The notes: a model not told the origin generated them from the letters alone. DNA of 64,000 bases from Candidatus Hydrothermarchaeum profundi (GCA_002011125.2 MTMF02000009.1:1-64000), one strand, 5' to 3'; shown: positions 22,641 through 30,540, counted from the first letter of the stretch. Program-made: numbers and translations.

Positions 22641-24044
22641 TTGAAGTATGACCTTAAAAGGCCTTTTTCCGAGTTGGTTGTTGTGGATATTTCTAACTGC
22701 TACAAATATGAGGAAGATATTAGGGAAATCGAGAGTAAAGTCGGAGCAAAATATAAGACATTTATTACAGACAAAGAAAAAATAATTAAAACTATCGAAG
22801 ATTTAAAGACCGAGTTTCCAACATTGCCAGAAGAATCGATAAGATGTTTCGTATATGATAAGCTGAGCATGAAAAGTTTGACCCCTCTACTTCTTGAAGA
22901 TAACCTTGAGGAGATCATGGTCATAGGGCAAAGTTGCCCAGTATATGTCTTCGATAAAGAGAAAGGGATGGTTCAGACGGATATCAAACTAGAAGATGAA
23001 GAAATAAGAGAGATTATTAACAGAGTCGCCAAGTACTCTGGGCGTGTTGTCGATGACTCTAATCCCCTTCTAGATGCAAGACTACCAGATGGTTCTAGGG
23101 TAAATGCAACTCTTAGAAGCGTGACACCAAGAGGGTCTACAATAACGATTCGTAGATTTGGAAAGGAAAGCCTCACTATTTCCGACCTTATTCGATTTAA
23201 AACCATGAGCACTCAGTTAGCTGCCTTTCTTTGGCTGGTAGTGGAAGGATTAAGGACCAAGCCAGCAAATATTATGATATTGGGGGGAACTGCTAGTGGT
23301 AAAACAACCACGTTGAATGTTCTTTCATATTTTATTCCGCAGGAGGAAAGAATAATCAGCATCGAAGATACTCTCGAAGTGAACTTAAGACACCAACACT
23401 GGATTCCTATGGAGACTAAGCCTCCTGAACCGGGTCGGCAAAACGAAGTAACGATGGATGATTTACTAAAGAACGCATTAAGAATGAGGCCTGATAGGAT
23501 TATTGTTGGCGAAGTTAGAGCTCAAGAGGCTTTAACCCTATTTACTGCGATGAATACTGGCCACGAAGGTTGCCTGGCGACTATTCATGCAAATTCTGCG
23601 AGGGAAGCCTTAACCAGACTGCAAAGCCATCCTATGAATGTGCCCGGTGTTATGATACCCGCCTTAGATTTGATTATAGCACAACGTAGACATATGGAGA
23701 AGGGCAGACTAATGAGGAGTATATTTGAAGTTGCAGAGATCGGTGGAAGAGAAGGCGACAATATACTAACAAATACTCTCTTCCAATACAATCCTGTTAA
23801 GGGAACTCTTGAAACTAAGCTGTTAAATGGCAAGATAATACAAGAGTTATCTTCACTAACTAATCTATCTGTTAAAGAGATAGACGCTGAGATAGATAGG
23901 AGAGAGGCACTATTAGATACCATCGCAAAAAGTAATTTGCATCAAAACGAAATACATGAGCTCATCCAATTGTATTACAAGGACCCTGATGAAGCTATAG
24001 ATTTGCTATACGAAAAAGTAAAGAATAATCAAGACGCCTCTTAG
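22641..24044 (+). CDS. Type II/IV secretion ATPase (GspE/VirB11/archaellum-pilus type)
   Basis: Hexameric ATPase of the GspE/VirB11 superfamily that powers pilus, archaellum or secretion machines. The 467 residues contain the Walker A ILGGTASGKTTTLN near residue 217, the Asp box SIEDTLEVNLRHQHWIPME, RMRPDRIIVGEVRAQEAL with Walker B, and the His box GCLATIHANSAREAL. The start is a TTG at 22641. No polytopic membrane subunit (PilC/TadC/FlaJ type) follows, since the next gene is convergent, so it is an orphan at this locus. Its partners must lie elsewhere. Confidence 0.85.
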   Translation: MKYDLKRPFSELVVVDISNCYKYEEDIREIESKVGAKYKTFITDKEKIIKTIEDLKTEFPTLPEESIRCFVYDKLSMKSLTPLLLEDNLEEIMVIGQSCPVYVFDKEKGMVQTDIKLEDEEIREIINRVAKYSGRVVDDSNPLLDARLPDGSRVNATLRSVTPRGSTITIRRFGKESLTISDLIRFKTMSTQLAAFLWLVVEGLRTKPANIMILGGTASGKTTTLNVLSYFIPQEERIISIEDTLEVNLRHQHWIPMETKPPEPGRQNEVTMDDLLKNALRMRPDRIIVGEVRAQEALTLFTAMNTGHEGCLATIHANSAREALTRLQSHPMNVPGVMIPALDLIIAQRRHMEKGRLMRSIFEVAEIGGREGDNILTNTLFQYNPVKGTLETKLLNGKIIQELSSLTNLSVKEIDAEIDRREALLDTIAKSNLHQNEIHELIQLYYKDPDEAIDLLYEKVKNNQDAS

Positions 24045-24054
24045 ATCCGAAAAT

Positions 24055-24546
24055 CTACTTTACTTTGACATCGATCTCCTTCTTATTTGCGTAAATGATT
24101 TTTTTAACTTTAACTTTAGCGTTCTTTTTAAGGGTAAACTTATTAATGGACTTATCGGGCTGAATTCCATTAACTTCATATATATAGTAGCCTCCCTCCC
24201 CGTCAATGCTTGTGATATACTCTCTATCTCCGACTTTCTCTATGTTTACTCCAGAAACCTCTTTCAAAACATCGAGGATAGTAGAACCTTTTGGAACTTG
24301 CACTTCGTATTTTTCTTGGAAATTGTCAATCAACTCATAGATTTTCTCAATTCTCGCATGAAGCACATGGCTTCTCCCAAATTTTTTCCTTTCTATTAAA
24401 CCATTCTCTTCCAGAATTTTCACATGCTTAGCCGTAACTGGAACCGATATACCTAACTCTCTCGCTACCTCTGTAATATGCATTTCTTTTTTCAGAAGAA
24501 TTTTGAGTATTTTTCTCCTCGTCTCACTACTCAAAGCTTTAAACAT
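24055..24546 (-). CDS. ArsR-type winged-helix regulator fused to a DUF4430/transcobalamin-like domain
   Basis: Residues 1-75 are an ArsR-like winged helix (FKALSSETRRKILKILLKK, ITEVARELGISVPVTAKHVK, LEENGLIERKKFGRSHVLHA). Residues about 90-163 do not belong to ArsR proteins. They follow the pattern of DUF4430 domains related to the beta domain of transcobalamin: VPKGSTILDVLKEVSG, YITSIDG, GGYYIYEVNG, then SINKFTLKKNAKVKVKK. DUF4430 domains are normally extracytoplasmic; here the domain is joined to a DNA-binding module with no signal peptide, suggesting an intracellular ligand sensor. Neighbours are a Ni/Co transporter, NikR and corrinoid genes. I chose the ATG at 24546 over a TTG three codons upstream. 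Domain call made by eye. Confidence 0.72.
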   Translation of the reverse strand: MFKALSSETRRKILKILLKKEMHITEVARELGISVPVTAKHVKILEENGLIERKKFGRSHVLHARIEKIYELIDNFQEKYEVQVPKGSTILDVLKEVSGVNIEKVGDREYITSIDGEGGYYIYEVNGIQPDKSINKFTLKKNAKVKVKKIIYANKKEIDVKVK

Positions 24547-24611
24547 ATTATCCAAATGGATAATAAAAATATTTAAATTTAATCCAAGGTTCCAATTCCG
24601 CTTATATAGAA

Positions 24612-25286
24612 TTAAAACCCTTTGAAGAGACCCTGAAAATATCCTATTTCTATAATTATAGAAATGCCTAGAAAAATACTAATAATCCCCGCGATCGCTT
24701 TAATTTTTATGTTTAAGCTCTCAAAGTTTGATGTAGCTACGAAAGGTATGCCTATAAGAGTACTTACTAACAGCATCCCCAAGATAGACCCTAGACCAAA
24801 TATCAGAATATATAATATACCTAAATGGATTGTTTCTACCGTAGCTAAAACGATAAGCATTAATGCCCCACTTCCGGCTAGCCCATGTATCACTCCGACA
24901 ATGAAAGTCTTATGTTCATGATTGTGTGATTTCGGCAGCTTGTGAGAATGAAGATGCAAGTGTTTCTTACTGCTATGGGAATGAGGATGAAAATGTATAC
25001 CAGAAATAACGGACAATCCTAATATAATGAGTATTATACCAACCAGGAACTCCATAAAAAGAGCCATCCTAGCTGGTATGGACACTTTAAATAATAATAC
25101 TAATACCCCAACAAATAATAGAGTAGAAGTATGACCAAACCCCCAAATGATCCCAAGTAAAGAAGATTTTTTTAAGTCTTTGTTTTCGCTAATGATAGTC
25201 GAAACAGCCACTACATGATCGGCGTCTAACGCATGTTTTAAGCCTAGCATGAAGCCTAATACCAGAATTGACCAGCCAAGATCCAT
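24612..25286 (-). CDS. NiCoT/UreH-type nickel or cobalt transporter
   Basis: Membrane transporter of the NicO/HoxN superfamily. The 224 residues form about six helices. The signature LKHALDADHVVAVST near residue 16 has the metal-selecting H-x4-DH pattern, and a second motif, GFGHTSTLL, lies near residue 50. A cytoplasmic-type loop at about residues 97-126 is extremely His-rich (HFHPHSHSSKKHLHLHSHK) and probably binds metal. The next gene upstream is NikR, 31 bases away, so nickel is the likely substrate. Cobalt, needed for the corrinoid pathway nearby, is not excluded. Confidence 0.85.
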   Translation of the reverse strand: MDLGWSILVLGFMLGLKHALDADHVVAVSTIISENKDLKKSSLLGIIWGFGHTSTLLFVGVLVLLFKVSIPARMALFMEFLVGIILIILGLSVISGIHFHPHSHSSKKHLHLHSHKLPKSHNHEHKTFIVGVIHGLAGSGALMLIVLATVETIHLGILYILIFGLGSILGMLLVSTLIGIPFVATSNFESLNIKIKAIAGIISIFLGISIIIEIGYFQGLFKGF

Positions 25287-25316
25287 GTAATATTTTTTTA
25301 AAAAAAGTAATACTAT

Positions 25317-25742
25317 TTATAATTTATCTAACTCTTTATCGATTGGAGCTATCATAAGCTTACCGTGTTTAACCCCTCTTAAAGCAATTAAGATATCTGA
25401 GATCTTTCTTATGTCTTTAACGTTCCCTTTTATAACAAGCACTTCTAGGCAATTGCGTTCATCTAAGTGAACATGCATACTGGACAATATCCTACCTTGA
25501 AAAGTGTGCTGGAGTTCTAGGAGCTTATCTGATACCCCCCTAATATCATGGTCATAGATAATCGTTAAAGAACCTATAGCCTCACCTTCTTCTTTCTCTA
25601 ATTCAGAAGTTGCAATAAAATTTCTAATAAGATCTCTCACCCCTTCAGATCGATTAGCATATCCCTTTACTTCAAGAATTTCATCGAATTTTTTTAATAA
25701 GCTTGGGGATATTGTAGTGCTAAACCTAATTACCTTATCCAT
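25317..25742 (-). CDS. nikR: Nickel-responsive regulator NikR
   Basis: Ribbon-helix-helix repressor with a C-terminal ACT-like nickel domain. The 141 residues begin VIRFSTTISPSLLKKFDEIL (RHH) and contain all four high-affinity nickel ligands at the expected spacing: His79, then His90 and His92 in SMHVHLDE, then Cys98 in RNCLEVLV, matching His76, His87, His89 and Cys95 of the E. coli protein. It lies upstream of the nickel transporter on the same strand and probably controls it and itself. Confidence 0.93.
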   Translation of the reverse strand: MDKVIRFSTTISPSLLKKFDEILEVKGYANRSEGVRDLIRNFIATSELEKEEGEAIGSLTIIYDHDIRGVSDKLLELQHTFQGRILSSMHVHLDERNCLEVLVIKGNVKDIRKISDILIALRGVKHGKLMIAPIDKELDKL

Positions 25743-25761
25743 AACTTATTATTAGGAAGTG

Positions 25762-25795
25762 TTACTTATTTTATTTTTTTGTAATAATTAAGTAA
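25762..25795. promoter_or_regulatory. Inverted repeat upstream of nikR, candidate operator
   Basis: TTACTTA at 25762-25768 and TAAGTAA at 25789-25795 form a perfect 7-base inverted repeat separated by 20 bases, 20 bases upstream of the nikR start and on the far side from the divergent Cys-rich gene. Two half-sites separated by about two helical turns fit a tetrameric RHH regulator such as NikR. The half-site differs from the E. coli GTATGA box, so binding is a prediction. Confidence 0.4.
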
Positions 25796-25866
25796 AATAT
25801 TTCTATTATTAAATAACCTTTTTATGTAATTCTTTCCAAAATTGGAAACGTGAGAGGTTATTTAGC

Positions 25867-26091
25867 TTGTCCAAAAAAATCTTAGGGAGTAATAAAGACT
25901 GCAAATATTATCCTTGTCACTTCGAAGGCCAAGACTGTACCTGGTGTTTTTGCCCTATATATCCTTGTTACAATCTTAAGAGAGGAGGAAAGCTGATCAA
26001 AAGCAGGCAAGCAAATAAAATACTCTGGAGTTGCAAATATTGTGGCTGGATACACCGGCCAGAAATTGCTAAAAAATTTTTACGGAGATGA
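25867..26091 (+). CDS. Cysteine-rich small-domain protein (COG2158 type)
   Basis: A 74-residue protein with eight or more Cys arranged as in the archaeal Cys-rich small-domain family: CKYYPCHFEGQDCTWCFCPI, then YPC, then CKYCGWIHRPEIAKKFL. The pattern suggests bound zinc or another metal. It is transcribed divergently from nikR. The start is a TTG at 25867 with GAGAGGTT a few bases upstream. The function of the family is unknown, but its position among nickel and corrinoid genes is suggestive. It overlaps the convergent regulator gene by 12 bases. Confidence 0.75.
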   Translation: MSKKILGSNKDCKYYPCHFEGQDCTWCFCPIYPCYNLKRGGKLIKSRQANKILWSCKYCGWIHRPEIAKKFLRR

Positions 26092-26475
26092 AAAAGGCTT
26101 ACCATAAAATTCTTCGAATCTCTTTTTATTTTCATCGGTTAAGTGGAGGAGTGTTCTAGGTCTCCCCCTCTTACCATTTCTTACGGGCTTTTCTGAAATA
26201 AGCCCCACTGAAATTAAGTACTGTTTCCTATCAGATAAAGTAGAGCTTTTAGCAAGGTTTTTCTCTTCCGCCCATTTTACTATTTCATAAAAAGTTTTGT
26301 TATTCTTAGCCCCACTAATCAGAATGCGAGACTCTAAATCCATTGCTTTTCTAATGAGAATTTGATATCTAGTTTCATTAAATAACTCGCTTAACATTAC
26401 AAAATCTACAATAAAATCCTCATCGAAATACCCCTTCATTGTAGATATTATTTCTTCGATTTCTTTGGAATTCAT
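26080..26475 (-). CDS. Winged-helix transcriptional regulator
   Basis: A 131-residue protein whose C-terminal half has a winged helix: YEIVKWAEEKNLAKSSTLSD as HTH and LISVGLISEKPVRNGKRGRP plus RTLLHLT as the wing, a GRPR-type wing common in archaeal regulators. The N-terminal half (VDFVMLSELFNETRYQILIR) is helical and probably dimerises. Its target is unknown; it lies between the Cys-rich gene and the small peptide gene. ATG at 26475. Confidence 0.6.
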   Translation of the reverse strand: MNSKEIEEIISTMKGYFDEDFIVDFVMLSELFNETRYQILIRKAMDLESRILISGAKNNKTFYEIVKWAEEKNLAKSSTLSDRKQYLISVGLISEKPVRNGKRGRPRTLLHLTDENKKRFEEFYGKPFSSP

Positions 26476-26699
26476 TATTCCGAAATTGGCTTGTTGGTTT
26501 ATAAATTTTTTTATTTAAGTACACAGTTAATTAATTCATTATTCAAATCTTAAAATAAAAAAATAGTTGTTTTATGTAATAAAGCTTTTTAATTTTTATT
26601 TTAAAATATAAAGATTAATTTTTTGATTTAAAATTAAAAAAAATTGTCTATTTATTTTAGACGGAATTGCCGGAATTAATATAGTACACTCTCTAAAAC
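26476..26699. other. Very AT-rich intergenic stretch upstream of the peptide gene
   Basis: More than 200 bases made almost entirely of A and T, with a short inverted repeat GTCTA...TAGAC at about 26646-26662 and a TATA-like TTAATATAG near 26675-26683. It has no credible coding frame. It must hold the promoter of the regulator (minus) and of the peptide gene (plus). Confidence 0.45.
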
Positions 26700-26724
26700 C
26701 GCCTCCGTAAAAATCACGGAGGTG
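26700..26724 (+). promoter_or_regulatory. Hairpin that buries the Shine-Dalgarno of the peptide gene
   Basis: CCTCCGT at 26702-26708 and ACGGAGG at 26716-26722 are perfectly complementary around a 7-base loop, and a G-U and a C-G pair can extend the stem to 9. The 3' arm contains most of GGAGGTG (26718-26724), the Shine-Dalgarno seven bases before the TTG at 26732. In RNA the ribosome site would be closed, so translation could depend on temperature, a protein or another RNA. Confidence 0.6.
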
Positions 26725-26731
26725 AAACCTA

Positions 26732-26842
26732 TTGCTGAATAAGATCCTATCAACCCCCATACTGCCTTTAGCGGTCTTCATAACACTATTAGTAATAACA
26801 AGCACTGTATCCGCAGGTGGAGGTTCGTCAGTGGGGCCATAA
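26732..26842 (+). CDS. 36-residue signal-peptide-like peptide precursor
   Basis: A short frame with an excellent ribosome site (GGAGGTG, spacing 7, TTG start). The product has a basic N-terminus (MLNKIL), a hydrophobic core of about 18 residues (PILPLAVFITLLVITS), an Ala-type cleavage motif TVSA, and a C-terminal tail GGGSSVGP. Cleavage after SA would release only eight residues; without cleavage it would be a single-span membrane peptide. The gene has its own hairpin over the ribosome site and a strong hairpin terminator that begins inside its last codons. It faces the CHAT protease gene 17 bases away. I know of no described family with this sequence. It could be a secreted signal, a protease substrate, or a membrane-acting toxin. 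Confidence 0.65.
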   Translation: MLNKILSTPILPLAVFITLLVITSTVSAGGGSSVGP

Positions 26843-26853
26843 ATTATGGCCCC
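26833..26853. terminator. Bidirectional hairpin terminator between peptide and CHAT genes
   Basis: GGGGCCATAA and TTATGGCCCC (26833-26842 and 26844-26853) are a perfect 10-base inverted repeat around one base, in practice an 8-pair stem with a 5-base loop. T-rich sequence follows on the plus side. It overlaps the stop codon of the peptide gene and ends seven bases from the stop of the convergent CHAT gene, so it can serve both transcripts. Confidence 0.7.
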
Positions 26854-26859
26854 ATTCCT

Positions 26860-28905
26860 TTATTTTAATAAAATATCCGCTAGCTCCTCCATCCAATAAA
26901 GCCTATTTCCATATATTACAGGTTGGTAAGGCTCCCTTTCAATCAACTTTGTGATCGTATTTCTGGATATTTCAAAAGTAGGTGTATTAAAATGCAGGTA
27001 GTTCATATCGCATCCCTCTATGTAAGGATGAATAAATCCGCCTATTGTATAATATAGAGTATGGAAAGTAAGAAACATCTTTTCCCTTTTCTTTGATAAT
27101 GTATAATAAATTGGAACAAAAGAATCTCTAAATTGGACTAAAGAATATTCGCTTAATCCTAATATTAAATAATCCTTCCCAAATAGCGATCTTTTTTTAG
27201 CGAGTTCCATAGCTTTTCCAATTGGAAACCCATTCTCAAGAAGTCTTGAAAAACAATATCCCATTTTAATAGCTTCTCTATTCATTATGCTCCACTGTGT
27301 TACAACGCCTCCCAATGAACCACTTTTTAGGAGTCCCACACCCTCATTATAGCTATTACATGCATTAAGGAAAAATAAAGGCGTATTATTCTCTACCAGC
27401 TCTTCAGTTTTAAGGCCCCCATCGACACATACTAGTCCATTTTCTTGGCAATGACCTACGTAATAAACAAGGTCAAATCCTTTTTCGAATACACTAGCAA
27501 GTTCTTCTCTGGATAATAGGTTGAAGATTTTAACCTTCATTTTTATATCATTTCTTTCGCTATACAAGTTTGCCGCCTTTTCTATTTCTTTAGACATTTT
27601 CTTGGCATTGAGCACTAAGGCAATTCTAATTTTATCTTCCTTCTTGTCGAGATATTTCAACTGGTTATAAAATGCCTCCCTACTTGCTTTAGAAACCCCT
27701 ATAGGTATCTCTGGAGCGTACCATATGTGTTCTTGAGAGCATTTGAGTGCAGGTTTCACAATATTTTTTTCATCAAAAATCTGGAAAACACTTTTAGATC
27801 TGAAGAAGTCTTTAATAGAAGCCTTAGTCAATTCTCTCCTAGAAATTCTCTTGCATCTTGGTATTCTTACCATGCCTAGACGGTTTAGAATAAAAGGTAA
27901 TGCCTCAACTCTAGGTAGTTCAGGTTTCACATAATAGGAAAGATGCCATTCAGGCATATAGCGTTCTATTTTCTCCCTTGGGATATTGAAGTATATAGGA
28001 AGCTGTTCAGTAATTCTCTTAGAGAAAATAGCTTTAATATCGAGTCCAAGTCCATCTAAGGCCTTCAATTCCTCTACTTTATTAACATATCCTCCCGCAC
28101 ATCTTACAAGACAGTCCATAAAGAATACCCGCTGCAGTACATTAGATACCTCGTCCTCAAATCTGCTTAAGCTCAGAGGCATTCGATATTCAAATCCGCT
28201 ATCACAATAAAGACTGGGACTCCCAAATTCTATATCAGCAAGCAGGTAGTATACTAAAGGTGCTGCAACATATAGGTAGCCCAACTTCTTAGGTATAGTG
28301 ATTGAAACACCGCTCTTCTTCTCCCTAATATCCCCAGATACAGAGAATTCGTCTTCTATTTTTAGTAATGGGGGATGCTCTCTTAATGTGGGATAACTTC
28401 TCTCGCATGTGTCGATACATATGGAAGAGGAAAGTAGTTTTATTGCTCTCGCTGCATCATCAATAGACTTAGAGATATTTATTAGTCCTATTGGACTCTT
28501 ATGGAAAGATCGTAACCCAAAAATTATATCGGTTCCTTCTTCAAATTTCAAGTATATACGGCTGTGCGTAGCTACTACTTTTATCCATGAATTTACAAAA
28601 ACATATACTTTTACAGGGGCATTTATTTCAAGTATATAATTCCCTTTTTTTAAATATAAGTTATCATGCGGGGTAATCTCCCTTATAATTTCGTAATTCT
28701 TTTCTTTCCTGAGATAGGTCAAATAAAGGTTAAAAGACAAAGCGCTACATTTTCCAGTAAAAATCTCATCCACTCTGTATCTAAATACATATTTTCGACT
28801 AGTACTCGTCCATTTAGTAAGATGAAGCTTGAAAATACTCCCCTGAGCGCTATCAAAGATTTCTAAGGCTTCTTTTTTATACTTGATATCAAATCCCATA
28901 CTCAT
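26860..28905 (-). CDS. CHAT-domain (caspase/separase-fold) protease
   Basis: A 681-residue protein whose C-terminal part is a CHAT peptidase of clan CD. The catalytic His is His485 in LVYYVGHCQENG and the nucleophile is Cys516 in LFFLNACNSYNEG; both are intact and 31 residues apart, as usual, with GVVTQWSI and FGKDYLILG following as in the family. The N-terminal 470 residues have no TPR or WD repeats that I can see. They contain beta-rich stretches (residues 1-130) and a Cys-containing middle region, possibly the recognition part. There is no signal peptide. It is convergent with the 36-residue peptide gene and divergent from cobQ (95 bases). CHAT proteases usually act on partner proteins encoded nearby, so the peptide is the obvious candidate. 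Confidence 0.85.
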   Translation of the reverse strand: MSMGFDIKYKKEALEIFDSAQGSIFKLHLTKWTSTSRKYVFRYRVDEIFTGKCSALSFNLYLTYLRKEKNYEIIREITPHDNLYLKKGNYILEINAPVKVYVFVNSWIKVVATHSRIYLKFEEGTDIIFGLRSFHKSPIGLINISKSIDDAARAIKLLSSSICIDTCERSYPTLREHPPLLKIEDEFSVSGDIREKKSGVSITIPKKLGYLYVAAPLVYYLLADIEFGSPSLYCDSGFEYRMPLSLSRFEDEVSNVLQRVFFMDCLVRCAGGYVNKVEELKALDGLGLDIKAIFSKRITEQLPIYFNIPREKIERYMPEWHLSYYVKPELPRVEALPFILNRLGMVRIPRCKRISRRELTKASIKDFFRSKSVFQIFDEKNIVKPALKCSQEHIWYAPEIPIGVSKASREAFYNQLKYLDKKEDKIRIALVLNAKKMSKEIEKAANLYSERNDIKMKVKIFNLLSREELASVFEKGFDLVYYVGHCQENGLVCVDGGLKTEELVENNTPLFFLNACNSYNEGVGLLKSGSLGGVVTQWSIMNREAIKMGYCFSRLLENGFPIGKAMELAKKRSLFGKDYLILGLSEYSLVQFRDSFVPIYYTLSKKREKMFLTFHTLYYTIGGFIHPYIEGCDMNYLHFNTPTFEISRNTITKLIEREPYQPVIYGNRLYWMEELADILLK

Positions 28906-28941
28906 TTGTAATAAATATAAAACAAAAAGATTTTGCTATAG

Positions 28942-28952
28942 TGGGAATCCCA
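28942..28952. promoter_or_regulatory. 11-base palindrome between the CHAT gene and cobQ
   Basis: TGGGAATCCCA is a perfect odd-length palindrome in the 94-base region between the two divergent start codons. It is GC-rich against an AT-rich background, which makes it stand out as a possible operator. No regulator can be assigned from sequence. Confidence 0.35.
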
Positions 28953-28999
28953 TGAGCAACCAAATTTTTAATATACCTCAAGTGGTCTAGTAGTCTTTG

Positions 29000-30466
29000 A
29001 TGACATCATCAATAATGGTTCAGGGTACGACCTCTCATGCTGGAAAATCTTTTTTAGTTACTATCCTCTGCAAAATCTTCGCAGACAGAGGATACAAGGT
29101 TGCCCCCTTCAAATCACAGAATACCTCCCTAAACTCTTATGTTACCCCCGAGGGGGGTGAAATCGCTAGGGCTCAGGCAATACAGGCCTTCGCTGCAGGT
29201 ATCGAGCCTTCTACCGACATGAATCCTATTCTAGTGAAACCTAAAGGTGACAGCAGGTCCCAGATCGTAGTAAACGGGAGACCCTACAAAGATATAATGG
29301 CTAGAAACTACTATGAAGAATTTGCCCTTAAAGAAGGTCCTGCAATTATAAAAAAAGCGCTAGAAAATCTCGCTAGAAAATATGAGGTGATAGTTATTGA
29401 AGGAGCCGGGAGTCCTGCGGAGATAAATCTCTATCACCAAGATATTGCAAATATGCGGGTTGCTGATATGGCTGATGCCCCCGTATTATTAATCGCAGAT
29501 ATAGATAGAGGGGGGGTCTTCGCTAGTATTTATGGAACCATAGAGCTTCTGAAAGAAGAGCATAAAAAAAGGATTAGGGGAGTAATAATTAACAAGTTTA
29601 GAGGGGACTTTGAGATACTGAAGCCTGGAATCAAGATGATAGAGGATCTAACAAAGAAACCAGTGCTGGGCGTGCTACCATTCATACAAAACCTCCGGCT
29701 ACCTAGTGAGGACTCTGTATCTTTAGAACAAATTAAAGGGAGAGGCGAAATATATGTTATAAGGCTTCCGAGGATTTCCAACTTTACCGACTTTGACCCA
29801 CTTTTATATGAGGGCTTCGGAGTAAAGTTTGTACAAGATCCCAGCGAAATTCGTTCTCCAAGAGCAATCATTATTCCGGGCACAAAAAGTACTGTAGAGG
29901 ATATGCTCTGGCTAAAAGAAAAGGGATTTCCTGAAAAAATCAGAGCATATAAAGGTAAGGTTCCTATAATAGGGATATGTGGGGGATATCAGATATTAGG
30001 GAGAAAAATTGTAGATCTTAAAGGAATCGAAGGCTCTATAAGAGAAGTAGAAGGATTGGGACTACTCGATGTCGAAACATACTTCCAAGTATATGAGAAA
30101 ACTACTACTAGAGTTAAAGGTAGGATAATATCAGAGCGTGGACTTTTTTCAGAGTTAAAGGGTAAAGAGATCTATGGATATGAGATCCATATGGGTGAGA
30201 CAAAGTTAGGTAGAAATGCCTATCCTTTCTGCGACTTAGGTGGAAAACTAGATGGAGCAACTGACGAAACAGGCACAATCATGGGTACCTATGTCCATGG
30301 GATATTTGATGCTCCAACACTACGTAGAATATTCAAAACACATGCTGAGATTGATTTTGAAGACGCAGAAAATATCGAAGAGGTTTGGAAGAAAGAACTT
30401 GATAGAGCCGCAGAAATAGTCTCCCGACATATCGACATAGAAGAAATTATAGGTTGGATTAAGTAA
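29000..30466 (+). CDS. cobQ: Cobyric acid synthase
   Basis: ATP-dependent amidase that adds four amides (b, d, e, g) to adenosylcobyrinic acid a,c-diamide. The roughly 488 residues have the N-terminal dethiobiotin-synthetase-like ATPase (MVQGTTSHAGKSFLVT, PFKSQNTSLNSYVTPEGGEI) and a C-terminal class I glutaminase with the nucleophile GICGGYQILG near residue 330 and YVHGIFD near the end. The ATG at 29000 gives the usual N-terminus; a TTG one codon upstream is also open. It opens the corrinoid gene run with cbiB, cobZ, cobS and cobY. Confidence 0.95.
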   Translation: MTSSIMVQGTTSHAGKSFLVTILCKIFADRGYKVAPFKSQNTSLNSYVTPEGGEIARAQAIQAFAAGIEPSTDMNPILVKPKGDSRSQIVVNGRPYKDIMARNYYEEFALKEGPAIIKKALENLARKYEVIVIEGAGSPAEINLYHQDIANMRVADMADAPVLLIADIDRGGVFASIYGTIELLKEEHKKRIRGVIINKFRGDFEILKPGIKMIEDLTKKPVLGVLPFIQNLRLPSEDSVSLEQIKGRGEIYVIRLPRISNFTDFDPLLYEGFGVKFVQDPSEIRSPRAIIIPGTKSTVEDMLWLKEKGFPEKIRAYKGKVPIIGICGGYQILGRKIVDLKGIEGSIREVEGLGLLDVETYFQVYEKTTTRVKGRIISERGLFSELKGKEIYGYEIHMGETKLGRNAYPFCDLGGKLDGATDETGTIMGTYVHGIFDAPTLRRIFKTHAEIDFEDAENIEEVWKKELDRAAEIVSRHIDIEEIIGWIK

Positions 30467-30540
30467 ACCTAACTCCAAGATAACACAGAGAGCTTTACAT
30501 TGAAGGTTGACCTCATGGATTTTAAGTTTAAAAAATATCG

